A stretch of 64,000 bases of DNA. It comes from Strigamia acuminata. Its lineage: Eukaryota; Arthropoda; Chilopoda; Geophilomorpha; Linotaeniidae. Shown here piece after piece: positions 1 through 10,829 of the stretch (position 1 is the first letter of the stretch; every line of letters starts with the position of its first letter). The DNA is taken from the NCBI GenBank assembly GCA_949358305.1, contig OX442314.1, positions 47,004,581-47,068,580 of the forward strand. Direction: 5' to 3'. The translations under genes were made by a program, and so were the position numbers. Below the pieces are notes generated by a model that was not told the DNA's origin, ran no database searches, and saw only the letters and a list, made by a program, of their open reading frames with translations.

Positions 1-80
1 TTTATCAAATTGGTCAAAATTTTTATCAAATTGGTCAAAATTTTTATCAAATTGGTCAAAATTTTTATTTTTTTATTTTT
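1..80. repeat. AT-rich tandem repeat, ~22-bp unit
   Basis: Three or more copies of a unit read as tttatcaaattggtcaaaat run into the left window edge, so the array is truncated here. From 81 to 372 there is only AT-rich sequence with loosely repeated taaaatgcatta motifs; no gene is seen. Confidence 0.85.
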
Positions 81-380
81 ATTTATCAAAAATGTTTCAA
101 ATTTGAAGAAATTGAACAAATAATCGTCCAATTTATAAAAATTTATATGTACCAAATTTTGAAAACGCATATTTCTTCATAAAAAGCATAATTTAACGCC
201 TAAAATGCATTATATTGTGTCTTAAATTCATTATTTGTGCCTTAAAATGCGTATGTGTGTCTAAAATGTTAGCCTGAAATACACATTTGTATCTAAAATG
301 CATTATCTTGTACATAAAATACATATTTCAGCCTAAACAGCATTATTTATGCCTTAAAATGCATTTCGTGTACTTGAAAA

Positions 381-1540
381 GGGTCGTGGTTTTGCCAGCG
401 TTTTAAAGTGCCAGCGTCTTCAAATTCAGCGTTTTTTTTATTAATATAATTTTTTTTTTTTTAATTTTTTTTGCCAGCGATTCATGTTGCCAGCGTTTAT
501 TGTTGCCAGCGTTAATTGTTTTTAGCGTGCAATAAATTGAAATAATTAAATAATAAAGAATTTAATTTAAATTAAAAATTGTAATAATTAATAATGGTTT
601 TGCCAGCGTTGTAATGCGCCAGCGTTTTTGATTCCAGCGTAATAATAAACTAAGAAATGAAGTAATAAGTTTGACGTTGCCAGCACTTCAAATCTCAGCG
701 TTTTATCTTTCATCGGCTTAACTTTTTATTCAATTTCCTCTAAAACATTCGTTGCCGGCAAAGTAAAACTCACAAGTTCTCCCCAAGTCCAGTTTAAACC
801 GCAAAGAAACATCGCTACCAATGGAAATTTTGGACCGAATTGGAATACTGGAGTCACTCTAAAAGTTGGACGAAATCAAAAAGAACAATATGGTTCAACA
901 TAGTTCAACATGGTTCATGAAATGAAGATGGGACCATCCATCACAATAATGGCTAACGACCTTTTAGTTTAGAGTCAAATCGTCAGGCTCGTCGTTTAAC
1001 ATTGAATTAAAACCATCTCAATGTTAGAACACGCCACAGCACAAACCAAACAATTAAAAACGCACTAGCGTATCCCGATTCATCATCAATAATTGTGAGA
1101 AAGCCCTTATTCATGTCTTTGGTGCGAGGCGCGAAGATGGTATTTGTTGTGTTCAGAGGTGTGGATTCTGTGTGAGTCGTTATGCGTACTCTTTGGCGGG
1201 GCAAATCGTTATTAGTTATTAGTCAGCGCGTTACACACACAACGTGTAACGTGCACGTACACGCAACATGCAACAAACGCGTACATGGACGCGGGAATTA
1301 TACACGCTGGCGTTTAAAACGCTGGCAAACAGAAACGCTGGCGCACAAAACGCTAGCACTAGGCACGCTGGCACTAGAAACGCTGGCAAACAAAACGCTA
1401 AAATCAAATCCAATATAAACGTTATTTATTAAATAATCAAAACGCTGAAATTGAAAACGCTGGCAAAAAAAAAAATATATTGCAAAAACGCTGAGAATGA
1501 AAACGCTGGCAGTCCAAAACGCTGGCAATGCTGTGCACCC
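381..1540. mobile_element. hAT-type non-autonomous element (TGCCAGCG family)
   Basis: An exact 8-bp duplication CTTGAAAA flanks the element (373-380 and 1541-1548), the size made by hAT transposases. The ends are imperfect inverted repeats (GGGTCGTGGTTTTGCCAGCG against GGGTGCACAGCATTGCCAGCG read from the other end). Both subterminal regions are packed with the octamer TGCCAGCG: direct on the left (400-700) and as its complement CGCTGGCA on the right (1310-1530). Such subterminal repeats are typical of hAT transposase-binding sites. No transposase is encoded; the centre (1000-1230) is unique sequence of unknown origin. Confidence 0.85.
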
Positions 1541-1548
1541 TTGAAAAT

Positions 1549-2190
1549 GCATTATTTGGGTTACATTTGGAGATATTGAACAAATAATTCTCAAATTTAA
1601 TTATACCAAATTTTGAAAATTTCCGTATTTGGATGAAAAAAAAGTCTCGGGAGAGGGCGGCGCAAAAAAAAAGCTTTCTGAATTGTTCATTTCTATAATA
1701 TAATGCATGTCTCTACTCAAAACTCGTATAGGTAAAGTAGACAAGAAGATGGCAGCTTCTGCGTTTGACAGACGTTTAAATAATTACTAAATCGATCACG
1801 GAGACTAAGCAAATTAATTTCCCTGCGAATTTCTTTGTGAACGGATTTTGAAAGACGTGACCTGTTTCTTTCTGGCAAAATTTCCATCATCTCACTTGCT
1901 GAAATAAAACAATTAAAGATTATAAAAAAAAAAAATTTATTTATTAATTTTTAAATTTTGTCGTCAAACCGAGCAATTCGACGTATTCGCTAATATCGCC
2001 ATTCGGCTACATTCACTTGTTGTGAAGCCTGTGCAACATGTACAGACACTGCATACTACACACAACAACAACAAAGATGGATGGTTAGGTAGGTTTGTGT
2101 TTCCTCATCAGTCATCACCTTTCTGCTGTGTGCAGAACATAATAAAGAATAAGGAACAATAGGTCAACCAAGTTTCATCAAGTTTCTAAG
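1549..2190. other. Spacer without recognised gene
   Basis: AT-rich sequence with short A-runs. No ORF of interest, no RNA gene and no clear inverted repeat was seen. Confidence 0.5.
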
Positions 2191-2194
2191 GAAG

Positions 2195-2720
2195 GAAATG
2201 CAATTTTTGACGGAAAAATATAATTTTTAAGCAAAATATTGCAATTTTTGACGGAAAAATATAATTTTTAAGCAAAATATTGCAATTTTTGACGGAAAAT
2301 ATAATTTTTAAGCAAAATATTGCAATTTTTGACGAAAAAATATAATTTTTAAGCAAAATATTGCAATTTTTGACGGAAAAATATAATTTTTAAGCAAAAT
2401 ATTGCAATTTTGGATGAAAAAATAGTTTTAGATCCCAAAATACAATATTTCAGTAGTTCCAAAAATGTAATTTTAGACTAAGATATACAACTTTGGATCC
2501 ATAAAATATAATTTTAGATCAAAAAATGCAATTTTAGACCAAAGAAATGTAATTTTAAACCAAAAAATGCAATTTTTGAGTAGAATATTGCACTTTTGTT
2601 TGCAAAAACACAAATTTTTAGCAAAATATTGCAATTTTTGTTTAAAAAATACAATTTTAAAGCAGAATTTTGTATTTTGAATGGAAAAAATGCAATTTTC
2701 AGGGCAGAATAAAACAAATT
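2195..2720. repeat. Tandem arrays, ~40-bp then ~20-bp units
   Basis: From about 2195 to 2410 a ~40-bp unit containing gcaatttttgacggaaaa is repeated about five times. It then decays into a looser ~20-22-bp array built on aaaatgcaatttt up to about 2710. Open frames over this stretch are low-complexity (F, K, L, I) and are not counted as genes. Confidence 0.85.
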
Positions 2721-2963
2721 TCGATCTCAAAATGTATTTTAAACAATTTAAAACAATTAAACTTAATCCCCAAATATATATTTTTAGTGGGAACTCTTCA
2801 GATTGCCGGAACTGGAGTCGTTTTAAGTCAAGTTGCAGCGACTGTACAAACAGGAACTGGAAGACATAATGATGCGATACGAAGTCAAATAACAAATCGA
2901 GACTAAATTTTGATCGACTAAACCTACACATATATTTTTCTGTACATTTTGCTGTAACAAATC

Positions 2964-3361
2964 TCATTTTTCTACATTTTTCGCTTCTGCTTCGGCCTCC
3001 GCCAAATGTTTTTGCCGCAGCTCTTCCTGCGTCCACATCTCGATGCTGCTCAACCCTTTAATCCGCACATAAGTCGGGTTGTCCGCCTTAACCAACTTCG
3101 TCCACCGTTCGCCTGCAAACAAAACACAATTAAATTAAATTCTCTCAACACGATCGAGCACTTGCTTCGTGTCAAATCGCTTTCTTTGAGCTTCGGATCT
3201 CGCTTCGATTGGTACGCGAAATAAATGGCGGCCGCCATTGCATTCCACGCGAAAAATATATAGAGGTAGCGCAGTCGTCGATCCCACCTCAACGCCTTTC
3301 GTTCTTCGATGTACGGGACGGTGAATCGCAACAAACGACGAACTTTCCACCAAACTATCAT
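2964..3361 (-). CDS. Small single-pass membrane protein, 114 aa, unrecognised
   Basis: Two exons, 3361-3166 and 3112-2964, give 345 nt, that is 114 residues and a TGA stop. The protein starts MIVWWKVRRLLRF, carries one hydrophobic helix at about residues 32-52 (YLYIFFAWNAMAAAIYFAYQ), and ends in a charged helix rich in A, E and K. The basic N-terminus before a single helix would fit a mitochondrial or ER membrane protein, but that is inference; I do not recognise the family. The only donor that keeps the frame is GC (exon ACACGAA, then GCAAGT), making a 53-nt GC-AG intron; the nearest GT donor gives an early stop. The gene is divergent from PRORP with 67 bp between start codons, so they probably share a promoter. 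Confidence 0.7.
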
Positions 3362-3428
3362 CGTTTCTAACGTTTAAGCCTCGATTGGCGTGGCGCGCCA
3401 CCGTTCGGCGGTTAAGCGAAGCTGTGAG
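3362..3428. promoter_or_regulatory. Presumed bidirectional promoter, 114-aa gene / PRORP
   Basis: Only 67 bp lie between the divergent ATGs at 3361 (minus) and 3429 (plus). The stretch is GC-richer than its surroundings and has no TATA box, as is common at housekeeping bidirectional promoters. The 5' UTRs must be very short or overlap the opposite coding exon. No transcription start was identified. Confidence 0.45.
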
Positions 3429-6400
3429 ATGATGGCGGCAAGGTTTGTCCAGAAAAGCCAGAAAAGATTCGCGAGCAAGTGGAAATCGATGTGCAAAGAC
3501 TACGACGAGAGGAAGAAATCGGGTGATTTTCTGGCTAAAATGATCGCGGAGAAAAGAGTTTATTCGGCGCACGAATGGGATGGAATTAAACGTGCCGCGA
3601 TCGGCGATGGAGGGGTCACCGAAGTGGGATTCGGCGGGTACATGATGACGATATTGTTTTGCGAAAATAATTTAATCGGAGCGAAATCTTTATTGGAATT
3701 CCTCGAGATGAGAGACACGAAACCGAGCGCGAAGATTTTGACTCAATTTCTGCTGCTGTGCGCGCAAAACGAGAGGAAAAACGAAAACCAGAACGACGCG
3801 GAAAACGAAAACCCGAACGACGCGGAAAACGAAAACCCGAACGACGCGAAAAACGAAAACCAGAAGGAAATTCTGTACGATTCGTATAAGAAACTCGAGG
3901 GATTGTATCCGTCGTACGTGGCCACGACGGATTTCTGTTCGCTCGCGCTCGCCAACACGGATCAGTGGCGGGAGATGATCGGTTTGTTGGAGAGGTCGGA
4001 GAAGCTCGGACGACCGCCGACTCGTCGCTACGATTTGTTGGTGCAAACGGCGCTCGCGAAGGGGCAGCTCGAGCTCGGATTGGCTGTGTTGCGGCGAATG
4101 GCGCGGGAAAAACGGTTCCCGTCGGCCCGGACGGTCCTCGCGTGGTTTGAGTTGTGCGAGCACGACGAGTCGAGGATGGACGAATTTATTAGTTATTTGC
4201 AAAATTCGAGGATGACGTTGACGTACGACTTGGCCGAGAGGATTAAAATTCACTATGAGAAGTAAAAATTGAATTTCGGGTTTTAGCTTTACCCCGTCAC
4301 AATTTGAATTTGGAAATTTATTTTTGGTTATAGAAAAGGATTTGGTGCGAAATTCGTGAACATGCAGAGTCAGTGAGTAAATTTTTGTTTTACTAGTCAA
4401 ATCCATATATCCTCATACTCCTGTGAAAGTGATCATGATAGAAATAAAATATTTGGATTGGCCTCAAATTAAATCTAGTTTGAATTAAACCTTCAAATTT
4501 TAAGCAGTTATATAGATACATCTGAAGAAAGTATAAACAAAATCTCATGCCAATCGGGCATGAATTAATAAAAATAGAAGCATATTTCAAAGTAACATTA
4601 GATTCATATATCCTCATACCAGCTTGCACGTGGTACAAATATCTTCATACTCTGTAGTTTAATGTAAAAATTTTTACATTTATAAAAAAATTTTATGTAA
4701 ATCTAATCGTGCTAATCAAAATAGCATAAAACATTTTAATTATAGATTTTTTGTCAGTAAAATTGCATCAGGAAAGGCTGTTTTCATGACTGGAATGGCA
4801 AAGTTTCACATTGACCAGTACTAAATGACAGATTTGTGCCCTGATAACTTGTGCTAGGCTAGCAGCATGCAAAATGTCAGATACAATAGTGCTTTTGGGC
4901 TCGTCTTGTACTATTTTTATGTGTCTTACAATCACACAGGCATCAGAGCACCACTAGCAGAGAAAAATAAAAATTGATTATTTGATCATCACATAAAAAC
5001 TCGTTGTTCTTGATGTATTAATGTACCTTGTCACATTTTTGGATAAAAAAACTCAATTTAGATGTAGGAGAAGCAATTGGCATGACTGGAAGTTGATGAT
5101 GATGTGCAAATAGGTAAAAAAAGATTGGCAGTTCTGTGGCACATTTAGATGGAATTTTCAGGCCATGATAAACCAGATATTAAGATTTTTCAGAGGTCAT
5201 ATGAACTCATTATCCCGTAGTAGTATGATAAAAGATGAAATTAAAAAAAAACTGCTATTCTTAAAAGAAATACTATAAGTTTTAAAAGGAAAATATCCTG
5301 GTCAATGTGCAACTTTGCCATTCTAGTCATGTTTTAGTGCTGAAAAAAGCCTTTCCTGGTGCAATTTTACTGACAAAGGATCTATAATTGAAATGTTTTA
5401 TGCTATTTTGATTAGCACGATTAGATTTACATAAAATTTTTTTATAAATGTAAAAATTTTTACATTAAACTACAGAGTATGAAGATATTTGTACCACGTG
5501 CAAGCTGGTATGAGGATATATGAATCAAATGTTACTTTGAAATATGCTTCTATTTTTATTAATTCATGCCCGATTGGCATGAGATTTTGTTTATACTTTC
5601 TTCAGATGTATCTATACAACTGCTTAAAATTTCAAGGTTTAATTCAAACTAGATTTAATTTGAGGTCAATCCAAATATTTTATTTCTATCACTTTCACAG
5701 GAGTATGAGGATATATGGATTTGACTAGTATTTTGTTAAATTTTATTAAAATAATTTCTTTTTTCCGTTTTTATTCCAGTTACGGTTATTGCAGCGGGTG
5801 TAAGAAAAACCTGGAACAGTTATTGCTGGACGAAACGGAATTTAAAGCGCTGAGCGCCGCCATCGTGTCGATGGTGCAAACCGGCGAAAATAAGTTCCTG
5901 AAATGCGAATTCGAGTCGGAACTGGACGCTTTTAAAACATTTGTTGAGCAAACCGGCCCGTACGACTTCATTCTCGATGCCACAAGCATTTTGAATTGCA
6001 ATATCGAAAAGGCGGAATTTTCCAATCTCGTCGAGCACTTGACGAATCGTCGGAAACAAAACGTTCTAATCTTCGGCAAAAAATGCCTAAAACTCGCAAA
6101 ATCAACAACAACTAAATGCCATTTCTTCTCCACTCAAAGTCTGTGCGTATAAATAATGAAAAGAGAGAAAAATATCGTACGAATATCATAAATTCCGTTT
6201 TTTAGATGGACGGACGACGCGTTTATTTTGTACGCCGCTTTTAGCAGTGGCTGGCAAACATCGGTGGTGACGCGACATCTATGGATGAATTCCAACTACG
6301 TTTTCCGCGATGACTATCAACTCTTTCACCTGTTTTCAAAATGGCGGGCGTGCAAACAAATCCCACTTCGCACAAACAACGGCCGAATCGAATTATTGGT

Positions 6401-6592
6401 ACAACTAGGGAATTTATCTCAAGTAAAGTTCTCTTATTTTTTTTATTTTTTTAAATCCCGTAGCAACCTCGCAATGTCAATCCGGCGCTTCAGCGAACAG
6501 ATTCGGGGTTGCACGTTCCGTTCAGCACCAGAAGCGACACCGACATCGTAAAATCGCTCTCATCCAATTGGTTATGTTTGTACACGAAATAA
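3429..6592 (+). CDS. PRORP: Mitochondrial RNase P catalytic subunit (PRORP/MRPP3)
   Basis: Protein-only RNase P removes 5' leaders from pre-tRNA. Exons 3429-4261, 5780-6142, 6206-6422 and 6464-6592 total 1542 nt, 513 aa. Exon 1 holds a PPR-like helical region. The zinc module is complete: CSGC at 282-285, His488 and Cys509 in the closing WLC motif. The NYN nuclease domain shows Asp344 (FILDATS) and Asp402-Asp403 (WTDDAFILYAAF). Two things are odd. The fourth metal-ligand Asp of the family (TRD) reads TRH here, His423, and the usual DG-x-N motif is DATS. Residues 118-147 are an in-frame 24-bp minisatellite (NENPNDAE-like). ATG 3429 is taken as start; a second ATG follows at once. The donor at 6143 is GTGCGT. 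AATAAA overlaps the stop. Confidence 0.92.
3779..3870 (+). repeat. In-frame 24-bp minisatellite in PRORP exon 1
   Basis: Nearly four copies of a 24-bp unit (AACGAAAACCCGAACGACGC plus GGAA) encode acidic, Asn-rich octapeptides within the helical-repeat half of PRORP. Length 24 keeps the reading frame. It sits between family-conserved segments and is probably a surface loop expansion. Confidence 0.85.
4393..5728. mobile_element. Fold-back DNA transposon with ~430-bp inverted repeats
   Basis: The element lies in PRORP intron 1 and is flanked by TA on both sides (4391-4392, 5729-5730), suggesting a Tc1/mariner-type target. Ends read CTAGTCAAATCCATATATCC and its exact complement. The inverted repeats run to about 4825 and back from about 5300, so the same translated ORF appears on opposite strands at 4393-4638 and 5489-5728. 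The roughly 475-bp centre has no transposase. Confidence 0.85.
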
Positions 6593-7530
6593 ACAAAATA
6601 AACGCAAATTGTCATATCTAATCCTTCAAACAGACGAGCCTGAGTTCCTTTTGGGACGTAACGTTCTATTACTTATCCGATTTTCCTCATGATGTGACAT
6701 TCATGTACTGAAGGACCGTGGTAGCGCTTTGTGGGACAGCCAAGTTTTCCAGGTTCTATGAGACCAAACCAATGCGATGATCGTGTATTGTTGCATCAGC
6801 TGTAACACCACCAGTTTTCTTTTTTTTCCATGCGACCAACGTGTAAAGCATCGACTTTTTCATGGCTGCTCGCTACATCGTCTTCGACTCTGCTCGCCGC
6901 CGTTGTTGCTGTCATCTTATTTTGGCTATCTCCTGCTGTTGTGTTCTCTCTGGCTGCATGTGCCATTCACTTTACTTGGGCTGCAAGCTATTACTGCCAG
7001 GATACTCTTGGCTGCCAGTGTGCAGTCATTTTCGACCGCTTTTAAGCCCCATGTTTCAGGCACTTCTACCGCGTAAAGGTGGGACATTCGCTTGCCGCTC
7101 CCAGCAATTCATCGCTACTACTCGCTGTTGTTATTTACTTATTAATATTCAAATGCAACTAGATGATATTGAGAGTAACCGGTTCTGAAAGAAGTGATGA
7201 GAGCAGATCATCCACACCTGTCCATACAGGAAATCACCACTTAGCTCTGTAAGAAATAACATGCTGCAGACTATGAATTTACATCCATCCTGAATCAAGC
7301 CTCCAGGAATTTGGAGTCCATTGGGCATCAAATTACCCAGAAAGATGAGGCTTACTTTTTTGCCTTGTCATTGGTCCCCCAGTTTAGGCAATTGGAAAAA
7401 CATAAGTTTCATTTATTAAGAATAAAAATAGAGACTGTAATGTATGAACTGGAAAATGATGTATAAAATTCATAAATATTTCATTAATTCTAGTCTGCTT
7501 ACAATAAAAATATTTATTTATATTTATGTG
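6593..7530. other. Spacer without recognised gene
   Basis: Follows the PRORP poly(A) region. Short ORFs overlap around 6777-7188 but show no domain and no family resemblance. AT-rich after 7380. Confidence 0.4.
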
Positions 7531-7539
7531 GAGCGAGTG

Positions 7540-8330
7540 ACTGTATTTCAAGTGCCAAGAAGACTGAGGGTGATTACCACTCGGAAATGAATTCTGCTAA
7601 TTTCATGCTTTAGATGGAGAGGGTATTTCCAAACTTGGAAAAAGGCTGTGTGATAGTTTTGGACAATGCACCCTATCACACTGTCAAACTAGACCCATCT
7701 CCCACCACTGCATGGCTGAAAGCAGACATTCAGAAATGGTGTGTTGCCCGCGCTTATTTTGAAGAAAATTACATCAAGACTGACTTACTGCAGGCATTAA
7801 TTTTTAAATTTTAAAGTTTTCAAACTTTAATTATTTTTTTTATCCTCACTAGGTTGTAGCAGTATTTAAGAATGACTTTGTAATCTATAGTCTTTGACTC
7901 GAGAGCCAAAGACAGTGGCGGATCTAGCACCCGGCTATTGGGGCTTGAGCCTCGGGCCCCCAAATTCTAGAAGGACCCCGAGACTCTGGGCCAGGTACTA
8001 AAAAAAAAAAGGTCGCTAAAAGAAAGAAAAAAGAAGAAAGGTCGCGAAACAATTTTGAGAAAGGGGCCCCGAAAAAACTTCAAGCCCCGGGCCCCCGAAA
8101 AGCTAGATCCGCCCCTGGCCAAAGAGTTAGGATTTGCTGCGTTTGCCTCCGTATCGTTGTTCACTTAACCCTATTGAAATGGTTTGGAGTCAGGTAAATA
8201 ATTAATGGAACTTGCTCGGCTGACATGCAAGAAAACTTCTAATATTTCACATTATAGGTTAAGCGCTATGTACGGGTGAATAATACAACATTTAAATTGC
8301 CTGATGTTGAGCGACTGTGGCTGTGCAGCA
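7540..8330 (+). pseudogene. Degenerate DDE (IS630/Tc1-mariner superfamily) transposase
   Basis: Recognisable pieces in order: GDYHSEMNSANFML, a TAG stop just before 7614, then VFPNLEKGCVIVLDNAPYHT with the second catalytic Asp and its neighbours (LDNAPYH), and after a frameshift LRLPPYRCSLNPIEMVWSQ (about 8138-8194), the typical C-terminal block carrying the third acidic residue. A candidate intron (about 8195-8258) joins it to VKRYVRVNNTTF at 8259 onward. At least two frameshifts and one stop are visible, and a 205-bp hAT MITE interrupts it. Most likely a dead transposase of the eukaryotic DDE_3 type. Confidence 0.75.
7913..8117. mobile_element. 205-bp hAT MITE, copy 1 (GGCGGATCTAGC family)
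   Basis: Exact 8-bp duplication GCCAAAGA at 7905-7912 and 8118-8125. Terminal inverted repeats CAGTGGCGGATCTAGC and CAGGGGCGGATCTAGC. The interior is a short G/C-rich palindromic end on each side of a purine-rich core. Further copies lie at 51097-51315 and 54402-54655. It is inserted in the dead DDE transposase. Confidence 0.9.
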
Positions 8331-8489
8331 AAGTCAACCGCACCTCTCGGATCGACCCCGAAGCTTTACACGACCACGAACACGCGATGCCGACAAGTAT
8401 TCGAGGACGCAGCCGGACCTGCTCACACGACATCTGTAGATTACTAAGTTATTTGAGTAATCATGTTTATTACTTTAGTTACGTATAAT

Positions 8490-9160
8490 TGCAAAGGATA
8501 AAGTGAGTTTTTCTTCAACGTGCATATTTTTATAACCGTTTATTAAACGAATTTCTGTCCTCGAGAAATTTATGCGATGACTGTAAATTGGTCCGTAATT
8601 GGAACTTGTTGGGTGAGAATTTCGAATGGATAATGAACTCGACGAATAATTTTGTTTATTTTTGCCAATAAATTTCTGTCGTTTTCTTCAAACTTTGCAC
8701 TTTTTTCGATGTTTTATTATTCGGTGCAGCTCACGTAAGTTACAGAATTTTATTTTTTCAGTGTTTTTACAAAAAAAAAAATATTTCATGTGTTTAGTAC
8801 ACCACGCAGAGATGGACTCATTACCCCAAAAGGGTTAGTGCTTTTCACCTCCATGCGGAGAAGAAAAAAATAAAATAAAAGAAACAAGAGGGGCTAATGA
8901 ATTTTTTTTCTATTCAAATTGTTTGACTTTATTTCGTGACGGGAATTTTAAGAAGCACAAAAAAAAAGAATATACCATATATGAACGTTCTCTTGTAAAA
9001 TAAAATTTATTTCACTATTAAGTTGAAGAGAAAAGACCTTTGGAAAATCATGATGTAATGCCCTTTGGCTCCGCCCACAATAATGTGACGTATTTTGAAA
9101 TTGCATTGTGCACGGTTTTTCTCATAGAGGAGGGGCAACAATTGTTTTAAAACACAGGAA
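8490..9160. other. Spacer without recognised gene
   Basis: AT-rich sequence following the transposase remnant. No domain, RNA gene or inverted repeat recognised. Confidence 0.4.
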
Positions 9161-9164
9161 AATG

Positions 9165-9545
9165 CAGGAAAAGTGCAATTTTCCTGTAAAAAAAATGCAA
9201 TTTTGTGTAAAAAAAATGCAATTTTGTGTGAAAAAATGCTATTTTTGGCTCAAAAAAATGCAATTTGGATGAAAAAATGCAATTTGGATGAAAAAATGCA
9301 ATTTTGAATGATAAATTGCAATATTTATGTGAAAAAATGCAATTTTGGGTAAAAAAAATGCAATTTTGGTTGAAAAAATGCAATTTTGGTTGAAAAAATG
9401 CAATTTTGGTTTTAAAAAGTGCAATTTTGGTTGAAAAAATGCAATTTTGGTTGAAAAAATACACTTTTCGAGTCAAAAAATGTTATTTTTGAGTCAAAGA
9501 TTGCAATTTTTGGGTTAAAAACTCGCAGTTTATGTCAAAATGTAA
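9165..9545. repeat. ~20-bp tandem array (gaaaaaatgcaattttggtt)
   Basis: About 18 imperfect copies of a 20-bp unit, best conserved at 9360-9460. Low-complexity minus-strand ORFs (NQNCIFSTKIAF-like) arise from the array and are not genes. Confidence 0.9.
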
Positions 9546-9709
9546 TGCAATTTCCATGCCAAAATGAAATTTTTAACTAAAATATTAAATTCTCACTTAA
9601 AAGTACAACAGTTACCTCAAAAAATTAATTTTACAAGTATATAGAGTAAATTATCTCCATTTATCTAAAAAATTTCAAATTGTAAATATCAAGTTGTTAT
9701 TAATAAGGG

Positions 9710-10126
9710 GTTTCATTAAATGAGCGATTAGTTGATTACTTGATTACTTGATGTGTCGTGTGACTGGATTCAACCAATCTCGAGAATATAATCATTTCAT
9801 CAAATAAGCAACTAAGCAACTAATTAAGTAATCATTCCAAACTGAAACCAACATGGCGGCGCCAGACCCGCTTCAACTACACAAGGTCATAATATAACAA
9901 AGTCTGCTCAGTTTACATGAACACATGAAACGAGTTAGGTAGTTGCAATTATTGTTTGTAGGAACTTTTTTTAAACAATTGCAACGAATTTAGGCTACAA
10001 TGTAAACAATTCCGTCCATTGGAGCAATAATCACATAATCAGATTTTTCTTGGGCCTTCAATTAATTGAGTGATTACGATTATTGCAATAATCAACTAAT
10101 CACAATAATCGTTCATTTAATGAAAC
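9710..10126. mobile_element. MITE with GTTTCATTAAATGA ends
   Basis: Ends are inverted repeats: GTTTCATTAAATGAGCGATT on the left, and on the right the complement of GTTTCATTAAATGAACGATT, followed on both sides by TTAGTTGATTA-like sequence. The interior repeats attag/gattac motifs. The target duplication is not clear, so the superfamily is not assigned. Confidence 0.7.
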
Positions 10127-10689
10127 ACACTCACTATTCCATCCATATTTCCATTTAGAATGAGGAAACTAAAGTTGTTCCATCAATATTGTTTAAAGGT
10201 CCAATACATCGTTACTTTTCTTGCAAGTTAGCCACCATGTATTCCATCATTTTCTTAATTTTTTTTATATAAAACAATGCACAGGTAACTAAAAAAAAAT
10301 CGGAAATAAAAAAAAATAATGCTAAATTTCTGATATTTGTCCCCTCACCAGTTGCAGCATTGTTACCATCATATGATCACCGACTGCAAGTCAAACGATT
10401 TTCTCTGCGATTGTGTATTGTCTAAAATCGACCTTGAACGGTTTGTTATGATTTAAATTGTTCACAATAATAAAAACACAAGACCGTCAATCGGCAGTTG
10501 CTAATACTAATAGCCATTAAGGTAGCGCGCGGTGCGGTTTATTTTTAGACTCATTTGCTTAGAAATAGCCGAACTCGTGACACGTCCCCCGGAGTTGTCG
10601 AGCACCGATTGCTCAAGAGTCGCAACCTTGGTGCGGGATCACGATTTGTATGGATTTTCCATCACCTTTTTAACTTTGACTGTCGAGGT

Positions 10690-10815
10690 TACATAAACGA
10701 AAAAAAAAATATTATAATTTTTTAAAAATATTTTTGCAAAAAAAAAAAAAAAAAAAAAATATTATAATTTTTGTTAAGATTTTTGCAACAAAAAAAAAAA
10801 AAAAAAAATTAATTT
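10690..10815. repeat. Poly(A) runs and duplicated AT segment
   Basis: Two long A-runs (about 10739-10759 and 10790-10808) follow copies of tattataatttttt. This looks like a local duplication of an A-rich tail; no gene is attached to it. Confidence 0.6.
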
Positions 10816-10829
10816 TCTAAAATCTCGCT

